Below are positions 1-5,840 of a DNA stretch of 7,595 nt, one piece after another. Source of the DNA: CAYRQF01 sp964615845. GTDB lineage: Bacteria > Patescibacteriota > Minisyncoccia > Phycocordibacterales > CSBR16-119. How positions within the stretch are numbered: the first letter of the stretch is position 1; each line of letters starts with the position of its first letter. The notes under the pieces were generated by a model. The model had not been told where the DNA came from and searched no databases. It was given only the letters and a program-made list of their open reading frames with translations. The stretch lies in NCBI GenBank assembly GCA_964615845.1, contig CAZTRC010000022.1:1-7595 (forward strand). The letters run 5' to 3'. Both the position numbers and the translations under genes were made by a program.

Positions 1-539
1 TCCTTGGCGAAAACTTCAAGATAAGGCTCATTCTCCACCTGCCAATAAATGATGGCCGGGCTGTCCTTATATCTCTCCACGACTACTTTGAGGTAATCAC
101 GAATCTGTTCTTTCTGCTTCTCCCATGGTAAAGATGCGCCCCACTCCGGCACGTGACATTCTGGCCACCGAGGCAGACGACGGCCAACAGCGAAGATTAC
201 ATCTGCGCCCACCTCTTCTGCCCGCTTCATTTGATAGTCGAGCTCTTCAAAGTTGTACGCACCATCTTGAGGTTCGACCATTGGCCAATGAGCGGCCAGT
301 CGCAAGTGACGCACGCCCAAATCATCGATAACCGCATCGTACACTTCGCGCCAAGGTAGACCGAGCTCGTTCGCGTACGGCGTGTTGAAAGACATACCAT
401 AGACAATCCTCTCCGGCACTTGCTTCTGCGCCAATAAAAATAGCGCGCCCAAACAAACCGCAAAAATCAACAACAACCAAATTGCCAGCTTTTTAACCAA
501 ACCGGCAGAATTTTTTGGAAGTCTTGGTTTTTTAATCAT
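1..539 (-). CDS. Membrane-anchored clan GH-A glycoside hydrolase (cellulase/beta-galactosidase-like), 3' end cut by window
   Basis: The frame is open from an ATG at 539 to the window edge, giving 179 residues; the C-terminal part is missing. Residues 1-16 are basic (MIKKPRLPKN...KK) and are followed by one hydrophobic segment at about 18-38. This is a signal anchor with the catalytic domain outside the membrane. From residue 46 the protein reads as the first half of a TIM-barrel glycosidase: YGMSFN (beta1), LGVRHLRL with Arg80 (beta2), W85-P-M-V-E-P (beta2 loop), DVIFAVGRRLPRW (beta3), and YWQVENEP at 165-172. Asn170-Glu171 is the acid/base motif of clan GH-A. The nucleophile Glu would lie beyond the left edge. 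The family (GH5, GH39, GH42 or related) cannot be fixed from this half. The start is 25 bases after the EamA gene, so co-transcription is likely; no Shine-Dalgarno site is visible. Confidence 0.85.
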   Translation of the reverse strand, partial: MIKKPRLPKNSAGLVKKLAIWLLLIFAVCLGALFLLAQKQVPERIVYGMSFNTPYANELGLPWREVYDAVIDDLGVRHLRLAAHWPMVEPQDGAYNFEELDYQMKRAEEVGADVIFAVGRRLPRWPECHVPEWGASLPWEKQKEQIRDYLKVVVERYKDSPAIIYWQVENEPYLEVFAK

Positions 540-564
540 ATCGCGCACTTAGCATCAAACATCA

Positions 565-1497
565 TCATTTAAACAAGAATACAAAGCCAATCAGGATGAC
601 AATCACGTACAGAAACTTACGCGCCACGGTCTTGAAACTGCGATCTTTCTCCCTCACTGAATCCGGCAAGAATCGGCTCAATAACAAGCCAATTAAAAGG
701 ATAAAAACGAACTTCAAACCATCTAGCGCCTGCACCACGGCCACGTCTCCCCAGTCTGTAGCCTTGAGAATCATGAAAGAAGCAATGCCCGCTAGAATTT
801 TATTGCCAAAGACCATAAATCCGGTATGACGACTCGTCTTTTTGTTCTGCTCCTTAATCAGGGTTAAATAATTTGGAACCAACAACCAAGAAAGAGCGAA
901 AAGGACGAGGGCGATTCGTGACCAGAAGAAAGCGTCATCGAAGTTAGTAGCAATGAACATGCCCTTCATGGCGATATAGTGGAGCGCAAAAAAGAGACCG
1001 CTATGCACCGCGGCCAGCGCAATGTTGCTAGTGAAGCGTAAATGCGACACCAGGAAAGTGCCAATAGCGAGGAGAGCAATACCCCAAATAAAATCTGGAG
1101 AATGGTAGGTTCCCAAAAACAAGAATGACAGACCGAAGGTGCTGATGGCCGAAACCGATCCAATGACCGGCATGACGTCGGAAGTATCGGCCCGCTTCAA
1201 AGTTCCATAAAGCGACACCAGTGCCATAAAGAAAGTATAGGCGGAGAAGAAAGCCAGAGCTACCACTTCCAGAGTCGGCAACTTAATATTGTAGAAACTT
1301 GGTACGCCGTATTGCTGAAAAAACGGAACGAAGCCTAAGAAGTATATTAAAAGCCAAAAAGCCGTAACCAGCGAAGTGTAGTACGCGTACACGAAAGGCT
1401 TTGGCAATCGTTTCTCATCAGTGACCAAATACTTATCACCGATAGCAACAACGGCATTGATTAATTGAGCGCCAACAACCAGAAGTATCCAAGACAT
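565..1497 (-). CDS. EamA/DMT-superfamily ten-helix transporter
   Basis: This 310-residue integral membrane protein has about ten hydrophobic helices. Approximate positions are 3-22, 38-60, 75-95, 105-125, 130-150, 156-176, 188-208, 230-250, 258-280 and 290-309. That is the length and topology of the EamA (drug/metabolite transporter) fold with two five-helix repeats. The stretch LKRADTSDVMPVIGSVSAI after helix 3 resembles the conserved alanine/proline region of EamA proteins, and the N-terminal GDKYL pattern also fits. Known relatives export or import amino acids, sugars, nucleotide sugars or cofactors, so the substrate cannot be read from sequence. It lies between a cytoplasmic GH1 glycosidase and a membrane-anchored glycosidase, which makes a sugar or glycoside substrate a reasonable guess. 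The ATG at 1497 is the only plausible start; no Shine-Dalgarno site precedes it, because the upstream bases belong to the heptamer repeat. The stop is TGA. Confidence 0.85.
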   Translation of the reverse strand: MSWILLVVGAQLINAVVAIGDKYLVTDEKRLPKPFVYAYYTSLVTAFWLLIYFLGFVPFFQQYGVPSFYNIKLPTLEVVALAFFSAYTFFMALVSLYGTLKRADTSDVMPVIGSVSAISTFGLSFLFLGTYHSPDFIWGIALLAIGTFLVSHLRFTSNIALAAVHSGLFFALHYIAMKGMFIATNFDDAFFWSRIALVLFALSWLLVPNYLTLIKEQNKKTSRHTGFMVFGNKILAGIASFMILKATDWGDVAVVQALDGLKFVFILLIGLLLSRFLPDSVREKDRSFKTVARKFLYVIVILIGFVFLFK

Positions 1498-1503
1498 ATG
1501 TTA

Positions 1504-1538
1504 GTAAGTAGAGAGTAGAAGGTAGAAAGTAGTAGTTG
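1504..1538. repeat. Imperfect heptamer tandem repeat (GNRAGTA type)
   Basis: On the plus strand the bases fall into consecutive 7-mers: GTAAGTA, GAGAGTA, GAAGGTA, GAAAGTA and a decayed GTAGTTG. On the coding (minus) strand this gives a C/T-rich leader directly before the EamA start. It is short and degenerate. It looks like an intergenic microsatellite rather than a regulatory site with a known binder. Confidence 0.7.
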
Positions 1539-1540
1539 CC

Positions 1541-1565
1541 GGTGCGGCGGCTTCGCCGCCGCACC
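1541..1565. repeat. Perfect GC-rich inverted repeat between GH1 and EamA genes
   Basis: GGTGCGGCGGC at 1541-1551 and GCCGCCGCACC at 1555-1565 pair perfectly over 11 bp around a 3-base loop. It lies 27 bases after the GH1 stop. No U-run follows on the minus strand (the next bases are GGCAACTACTAC), so it is not a canonical intrinsic terminator for GH1. It may protect the 3' end, weaken read-through into the EamA gene, or be a palindromic extragenic repeat. On the plus strand a weak TTTT follows six bases later, but no plus-strand gene ends here. Confidence 0.75.
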
Positions 1566-1592
1566 CTACGTTTTACAGTCTGCCAACCACAT

Positions 1593-2822
1593 CTATTCTA
1601 TCAGTCCGTTGGCTTCAATAATTTTTTTGTACACATAAGCGGAGGGGCGGATCTTGCGCTCCAAAGTGTCGTAGTCAATCTCGATAAGTCCAAAACGCTT
1701 CTCAAATCCCAATGCCCACTCGTAGTTATCCAACAGGGACCAATACATGTGTCCGCGGACGTCGACACCATCAGCGAGTGCGCGCAGTGCTCCCTCAATC
1801 TGTTTAGTAATATACTCGGCCCGATCATTGTCATCAGCAACAGCAACACCGGCTTCAGAAATAAACACCGGCTTCCGATAACGCTTCAACATCATAAGAG
1901 CATCATAGATGCGCTCGGGCGCAAAATTCCAGTCCATGTCTGTCTTCCGCCACTGCTTCCTATCGCCAAACTGAGTGTAGAAATAATAATTGAGACCAAT
2001 AGAATCATAGTGGCCTTCCGTCCTTCGCATAAATTTATGGGTCCAGAGACGATTGGCCACATAGGCTTTGAGTTTATTAAAGGGATTCCAGTTGGCATCA
2101 AAAACAATCACGTGATGCACAAAGTTAATGCTTGTTTCGGGTCGAACCGCCTTAATGCTCTTATAAGCAGCGTTATGAGCTAAAGCCAAATTTTTCATCA
2201 CACGTAAGTAAAGAAAAACTGGCTTCAAACCTTTGTCTGCCTTGGATTCGAAAGTGCGGCCGGAGTTGGTGATAGCAACCATATCAGTTAGAGCAAAGCG
2301 TTTGAAAGGCGGCCAACTACCGCGAAGCCAACCATTGCTCGCGTATACGCTCGGCTCATTGATGGTAGAGAAGTTAGTACAAAGATCTCCCAACTTCTCG
2401 ACCACATAAGCAGAATAACGCGCGAAGATATCCGGTGCATCTTTACGTTCGAATCCCCCAGTTTCGGAAAACCACAACGGCAAGGTGAAATGCCAAATGG
2501 TAATGAACGGTGTGATATTGCGCGCATGTAGGGCCTTAAGAACCTCTCGGTAATGCTCTATCGCCGACTCATCGAACTTGCCTTCTTCCGGCTCGATACG
2601 CGCCCACTCGACCGAAAGCCGATGAGCGTTGTGCCCGAGTTGTTTTGCTAGATCAAAATCTGATTCAAAACGATGGTAATGATCACAGGCCCGGCCACAA
2701 GATGGCACTCGTCCCTCCCTGGCCGCCTGGGCCCAATCGGTGTTCTCTATACCACCTTCGACTTGGTAACTGGCTGTTGCGGCGCCCCAATAAAATCCCT
2801 CCGGAAATTTTTTATCTGACAT
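1593..2822 (-). CDS. GH1-family beta-glycosidase (beta-glucosidase-like), cytoplasmic
   Basis: This is a complete 409-residue GH1 TIM-barrel enzyme that hydrolyses beta-linked glucosides, galactosides or similar compounds with retention. The N-terminus FPEGFYWGAATASYQVEGG (6-24) is the GH1 signature, with Gln19 in the sugar subsite. Further landmarks are NAHRLSVEWARIEP (65-78), TIWHF with His111, STINEP with Asn155 and acid/base Glu156, GLNYY (276-280), VFISEAG with predicted nucleophile Glu323, and YWSLLDNYEWALGFEKRFGL (360-379) with Glu368 and Trp369. The usual nucleophile motif is TENG; here it is SEAG. At 409 residues it is short for GH1 (about 440-480 is common), apparently through trimmed loops. 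There is no signal peptide, so it should act inside the cell. The ATG start fits the GH1 N-terminus, has no Shine-Dalgarno site, and lies 9 bases after a TATAAT box. The stop is TAG. Confidence 0.95.
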   Translation of the reverse strand: MSDKKFPEGFYWGAATASYQVEGGIENTDWAQAAREGRVPSCGRACDHYHRFESDFDLAKQLGHNAHRLSVEWARIEPEEGKFDESAIEHYREVLKALHARNITPFITIWHFTLPLWFSETGGFERKDAPDIFARYSAYVVEKLGDLCTNFSTINEPSVYASNGWLRGSWPPFKRFALTDMVAITNSGRTFESKADKGLKPVFLYLRVMKNLALAHNAAYKSIKAVRPETSINFVHHVIVFDANWNPFNKLKAYVANRLWTHKFMRRTEGHYDSIGLNYYFYTQFGDRKQWRKTDMDWNFAPERIYDALMMLKRYRKPVFISEAGVAVADDNDRAEYITKQIEGALRALADGVDVRGHMYWSLLDNYEWALGFEKRFGLIEIDYDTLERKIRPSAYVYKKIIEANGLIE

Positions 2823-2831
2823 TGTGGCTAA

Positions 2832-2840
2832 ATTATATCA
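2832..2840 (-). promoter_or_regulatory. Extended -10 promoter (TGATATAAT) for the GH1 gene
   Basis: The minus strand reads TGATATAAT, a consensus -10 hexamer with the TG extension, ending 9 bases before the GH1 ATG. The expected transcription start (about 7 bases after the box) falls at about 2825, leaving an untranslated leader of only about 3 bases. No -35 match exists at the right distance, where the upstream terminator stem lies. It follows that terminator immediately, so GH1 begins its own unit. Confidence 0.6.
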
Positions 2841-2845
2841 GACAC

Positions 2846-2873
2846 AAAAGAGGCGCGAGTTTTCACCCGCGCC
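2846..2873 (-). terminator. Intrinsic terminator of the 165-aa gene
   Basis: On the minus strand GGCGCGGGT and ACTCGCGCC form a 9-bp stem (one G-U pair) closed by a GAAA tetraloop. The run TCTTTT follows directly. The stem begins 5 bases after the TGA stop at 2879. This is a textbook rho-independent terminator, and it separates the 165-aa gene from GH1. Confidence 0.88.
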
Positions 2874-2878
2874 CCGAT

Positions 2879-3376
2879 TCACAACAACGACAACGTCTTA
2901 TTGGCCGACCCATCTCCGAGTCGACCATAGTCGACCACCTCGATTTTCAACTGTCGGCCTGAACTATCGACAGCAAAAAATTCGACATGCCCTGGCCCGC
3001 GCAGTGCCCTGGCCGGCCCCAGAAGTCGAATCCGAGACAGACTGGCGACATCAGGAGCATTCCACCCCATATGCCATGGACCTTGCCAAGTAGACGGCCG
3101 GAGTACGACATACTCCTGCCACCCGATGCAAGGAAAGTGTCGTAGACCTCCCGGGAGTCGCCGAGCCAGAGGATCGCCATCGACTACGACAGATAAGGTA
3201 TGGTCGATTCCTGCCACCTCGACTCTCGACAATCGTCGATTATTCCAACGATGAGTGAGCTGCGGCGAGTCAGAACAAGCGTTCATGACCATGAAATCAT
3301 GCATGATAGGCCACATGACCCGATCCGCCGCTTTCGCCACCGGCCCCAGAGGCCGGAACTTGATTCGATTCTTCAA
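2879..3376 (-). CDS. Hypothetical protein with choice-of-anchor M-like domain
   Basis: The function is not known. The start chosen is TTG at 3376, because AAAGGAGG lies 5 bases before it; the frame also opens at another TTG (3397), upstream of that site. The product is 165 residues, has no signal peptide or membrane helix, and is rich in Arg, Gly, Trp and His. Residues 83-110 (CIGWQEYVVLRP...HMGWNAPDV) and 127-145 (GPGHVEFFAVDSSG...) recall, from memory, the core of the choice-of-anchor M domain of bacterial surface proteins: a 'vyvLPq...lGWnt' segment, then 'GPG..f'. This is a resemblance, not a search result. The missing export signal would be unusual for that family. The gene has its own promoter, ribosome site and terminator, so it is a real single-gene unit. 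It is GC-rich with about twelve TCGA sites, unlike the AT-richer ligase genes next door, which hints at a separate origin. Confidence 0.75.
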   Translation of the reverse strand: MKNRIKFRPLGPVAKAADRVMWPIMHDFMVMNACSDSPQLTHRWNNRRLSRVEVAGIDHTLSVVVDGDPLARRLPGGLRHFPCIGWQEYVVLRPSTWQGPWHMGWNAPDVASLSRIRLLGPARALRGPGHVEFFAVDSSGRQLKIEVVDYGRLGDGSANKTLSLL

Positions 3377-3381
3377 TCCAG

Positions 3382-3389
3382 CCTCCTTT
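3382..3389 (-). promoter_or_regulatory. Strong Shine-Dalgarno site fixing the TTG start
   Basis: The minus strand reads AAAGGAGG followed by CTGGA and then TTG at 3376, a perfect anti-16S match at the optimal 5-base spacing. It is the only strong ribosome site in the window. It decides the start of the 165-aa gene in favour of a non-ATG codon. Confidence 0.85.
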
Positions 3390-3423
3390 GTGGCCAAGAG
3401 TTAAAAACAGTATAACTTCTAAT

Positions 3424-3452
3424 ATTATATCACAAAAATTGGACTCTTGCAA
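3424..3452 (-). promoter_or_regulatory. Promoter of the 165-aa gene
   Basis: The minus strand carries TTGCAA (3447-3452), a 17-base spacer, then TATAAT (3424-3429) with a TG extension (TGATATAAT). It lies immediately after the TAA stop of the 188-aa gene, with a leader of about 40 bases before the TTG start. The same TGATATAAT element precedes the GH1 gene. Confidence 0.7.
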
Positions 3453-4019
3453 TTACATATTTGGACTCTGCAGGAAGCATCCCGCCGCCACTTCCCGGTC
3501 GGTTTGCAGGTAAAGTTTATACCCAGAACCATCATCAGCACCACCACAAGCGTCTAGCGGCAGATTGTCACTACGCGCGCCAAAGATAGGCACGCCGTTT
3601 AGGGCTGTGCCTATTTGTTCATAAAAACTGAAACCGATAAAACGCCACAGCGCGTCACTGAACAGTGCGGAGCCGTCTAAACCAGTACCTATATGTACTG
3701 AGACAGAGAGAGAGTCATCCGTTATGGGCAAAAGGTCATCGTTTGAGAAATCGTCGACCGAAGTGAAAATCGGCTCTCCTTGTGGATTATCACCTTCGCC
3801 AGCGGCAATCTTGGCTTTCAACCGGCTGATGTTACCCGCACGGTCTATGTTACGACTGTCAGCGATGGCGCCGGAAACCGGGGCCTCGTCAGCAAACTTG
3901 ACTACCGTCGCCATCTCTCCGCCAGTACCCCAAAGATCATACGCCACTGTCGCGGTTAAAACGGATAGCAAAAAGACCAACGCGGCCGAAAACACTGCAA
4001 AATCACGAGTACGAATCAT
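3453..4019 (-). CDS. Exported or membrane-anchored protein with degenerate YHYH-like domain
   Basis: This 188-residue protein begins MIRTRDF and has a hydrophobic segment at about 8-27, a signal peptide or single anchor. An acidic linker follows at about 40-105. The C-terminal part has IGTALNGVPIFG (136-147), LDACGG (155-160) and GYKLYLQ (166-172). These follow the order seen in YHYH-domain proteins (GvaLNGVPIf, lDeCGGH, YHYH). Here the His-bearing YHYH and GGH positions are replaced by YKLY and GGA, so any metal-binding or catalytic role of those histidines is probably lost. It has exactly two cysteines, Cys158 and Cys181, both in the exported part. The ATG start is 25 bases after the last ATP-grasp gene, so it is probably the last gene of that operon. 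No terminator is visible after it. The family link is from memory; the function is unknown. Confidence 0.75.
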   Translation of the reverse strand: MIRTRDFAVFSAALVFLLSVLTATVAYDLWGTGGEMATVVKFADEAPVSGAIADSRNIDRAGNISRLKAKIAAGEGDNPQGEPIFTSVDDFSNDDLLPITDDSLSVSVHIGTGLDGSALFSDALWRFIGFSFYEQIGTALNGVPIFGARSDNLPLDACGGADDGSGYKLYLQTDREVAAGCFLQSPNM

Positions 4020-4044
4020 TCCTAACAGTCTATCAGCTGAGAAG

Positions 4045-4953
4045 CTACCCCGCTAGTAATTTCCTAACGATTTTTCTGACGTTCGAATCACCAACTATTT
4101 TATTTACCAAACCGGGTGACTTATTGACTTCAAACAACCTGACACCGTCCGCTGTTCGCACAAGATCAACACCACCCAAATCCAAACCAAGTTTGTGAGT
4201 AACTTCAACAGCAATCCTCCTCTCATCATCTGTTAATTCCAAACTCGCCGCGGTGCCGCCTTTAGATATATTATTGTGAAACTCTCCCGCGCCGGCCGAA
4301 CGAGATATAGCCGACAAAACTTGACCTTGATATACAATGACGCGAATATCAAACGTATTGGGAATGAGTTCCTGAAATAATAAAGTCAGCGACTCATTCT
4401 TTAATCTATTTTGACCAATGACTGCAAGGCGTTTATTTAACATATCCTCGTCATCAATCTTCCAAACCAGCTCACCGTTTGCCCCGTCAACCTTTAATAC
4501 CAAGGGATAACCGAGGGATTTCAAGATCATTTGACGTTGGGTTTGGAAGCCGTTTAAACCTACTACCCAAGTCTTTGGGGAAGAGACTATTTCACGCAAG
4601 CGGAAACTCTGACAAATCTTTGAGTTGGCTATCAAGTGATGGAGTTGGGCTTCTTTGTCATTAAAAGTCACGCCAATCGAGTCTAATACCCACGCCAACA
4701 CATTTCCCAATTCTCTATCGCCCTTTGTCCGTCTCATGTAGACAAAATCATCGCTGGTTAAAGGTAGTGGTTCAGATCCGTTAAAAATAGTAATCGCACC
4801 AGAGGGTTCATATAAAAAACCTAGCCTTCCCAAATCCACAACAGACACTGCCACGCCGTGTTTTTGTACCTCGTCAACAAACGGACCAGTGAACTCCTCG
4901 TCGTTGACCCTTGTGTTTACGACCACTACGTGTTTATAACTCGCAAGATTCAT
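4045..4953 (-). CDS. RimK-like ATP-grasp ligase, third in tandem
   Basis: This 302-residue protein (305 if the TTG at 4962 is used) is predicted to couple a carboxylate to an amine through an acyl-phosphate. Residues below are counted from the TTG. An N-terminal Rossmann-like part (HVVVVNTR, 11-18) precedes the ATP-grasp core. Visible are LKV with the ATP-binding Lys157, a reduced glycine loop VDGANGELV (158-166), QELIPNTFDIRVIV with Arg207, SRSAGAGEFHNNISKGGT (220-237), GLDLGGVDLV (259-268) and the metal-binding FEVNKSPGL (277-285) with Glu278 and Asn280. The last motifs are the RimK/LysX signature. The TTG overlaps the upstream stop as TTGA. The ATG at 4953, 5 bases after that stop, is taken as the more usual codon. 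Stop is TAG. The acceptor and acyl substrates are not predictable. It ends the run of three ligases and precedes the 188-aa protein. Confidence 0.88.
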   Translation of the reverse strand: MNLASYKHVVVVNTRVNDEEFTGPFVDEVQKHGVAVSVVDLGRLGFLYEPSGAITIFNGSEPLPLTSDDFVYMRRTKGDRELGNVLAWVLDSIGVTFNDKEAQLHHLIANSKICQSFRLREIVSSPKTWVVGLNGFQTQRQMILKSLGYPLVLKVDGANGELVWKIDDEDMLNKRLAVIGQNRLKNESLTLLFQELIPNTFDIRVIVYQGQVLSAISRSAGAGEFHNNISKGGTAASLELTDDERRIAVEVTHKLGLDLGGVDLVRTADGVRLFEVNKSPGLVNKIVGDSNVRKIVRKLLAG

Positions 4954-4958
4954 ACTAA

Positions 4959-5840
4959 TCAAACTACCACGGACTTAGTGTTAGAGCGTTCGATATAATA
5001 GTCTAGTAGCAATTGATCATTGTTCACTCCTAACAAATCTTTAACCCCTTTGACTCCTGGATTTTTATTGTGCTCTATGAAATATAACTTTCCAGTGCTG
5101 GTTGATTTGACAATATCGATACCAGCAACATCGAGAGACGATAGCGAAACTGCTTTTTCAGCCATTTCATTAAGCTCAGTTAAAAGTTTTTGATCAATAA
5201 TTTTCTCCATTGAGCCTCCGCGAGAAACATTGGCCCTGAAATCTCCAGCAGCAGGTATGCGCTTATAAGCAAAGACCGCTTTGTGTCCAATTACATGTAC
5301 GCGATAATCCCCATCATTCGGAATATATTCTTGATAAATGGAAAAGCCTGAATAGCGTAAAGCTTCATGTGCTTCTTTAAAAGTCTCCTCCGAATTGATC
5401 AAAAATACACCACCACCCTTTGACCCAATCGTCACTTTCATAATGAACGTAGTCCCAAGGATGTCGGCGACAGAAGAGTAAGTATCTCTCCTGGAGGCCG
5501 CAAGGGTCTGAGGAACCAACATTTCACTAGCCAAACGAGAAATTTGCATTGCTTTGTCATCCCCAAAAGCGAAGTGCTCAACCGCCATATTAATCAACGC
5601 GACTTTACTACCAAGAAGATGATTACGAATAGTCATACCCACAGCCCGGTTACCTCCCGAGTAGTAGTGGATAACATCATAATCTTCAAATCGATTTTGG
5701 GCGGTTAAATCTATAGGACTAGAGATGTCGGCTTTTGTGTAAGCTAGCACGTCTATATGCACACCTTGGTCGGCAGCCAAGTCTATTAAGTCTTGGATAC
5801 TATCGGCATCAATTTGTCGAATGATAGCTACTTTTATCAT
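4959..5840 (-). CDS. RimK-like ATP-grasp ligase, second in tandem
   Basis: This 293-residue ATP-dependent carboxylate-amine ligase overlaps the preceding gene by ATGA, indicating translational coupling. An N-terminal domain (MIKVAIIRQ) leads into the grasp fold: DDKAMQISRLAS (94-105), FIMKVTIGSKGGGVFLI with Lys135 and an intact glycine-rich loop GSKGGGV (139-145), YQEYIPNDGDYRVHVIG (169-185) with Arg180, KRIPAAGDFRANVSRGGS (193-210), DVAGIDIV (237-244) and the Mg-binding FIEHNKNPGV (254-263) with Glu256 and Asn258. The GDFRxNxxRGG and E-x-N-xxPG motifs place it with RimK, LysX and peptide-modifying ligases rather than D-Ala-D-Ala ligase. All expected catalytic residues appear present, so it should be active. 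It is clearly not a recent copy of the downstream ligase, as the glycine loop and N-terminus differ. No Shine-Dalgarno site is visible. Confidence 0.9.
   Translation of the reverse strand: MIKVAIIRQIDADSIQDLIDLAADQGVHIDVLAYTKADISSPIDLTAQNRFEDYDVIHYYSGGNRAVGMTIRNHLLGSKVALINMAVEHFAFGDDKAMQISRLASEMLVPQTLAASRRDTYSSVADILGTTFIMKVTIGSKGGGVFLINSEETFKEAHEALRYSGFSIYQEYIPNDGDYRVHVIGHKAVFAYKRIPAAGDFRANVSRGGSMEKIIDQKLLTELNEMAEKAVSLSSLDVAGIDIVKSTSTGKLYFIEHNKNPGVKGVKDLLGVNNDQLLLDYYIERSNTKSVVV

Noticed and set aside
125..463. Small frames on both strands inside the left-edge gene
   Set aside because: The continuous glycoside hydrolase frame from 539 to the window edge, with its NEP motif, explains this region.
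1504..1565. CRISPR array
   Set aside because: The repeat unit is 7 bases, degenerate and without spacers.
1541..1565. Intrinsic terminator for GH1
   Set aside because: The stem is strong but no U-run follows on the minus strand.
1536..2183. 215-aa plus-strand reading frame
   Set aside because: It is antisense to the GH1 gene, whose catalytic motifs are intact in the opposite frame; no promoter or ribosome site supports it.
2645..3093. Overlapping plus-strand frames of 105 and 89 aa
   Set aside because: They cross the terminator, the GH1 promoter and two minus-strand genes, and their products are low-complexity and unrecognisable.
3377..3397. TTG at 3397 as start of the 165-aa gene
   Set aside because: The AAAGGAGG ribosome site lies downstream of it and is ideally spaced for the TTG at 3376.
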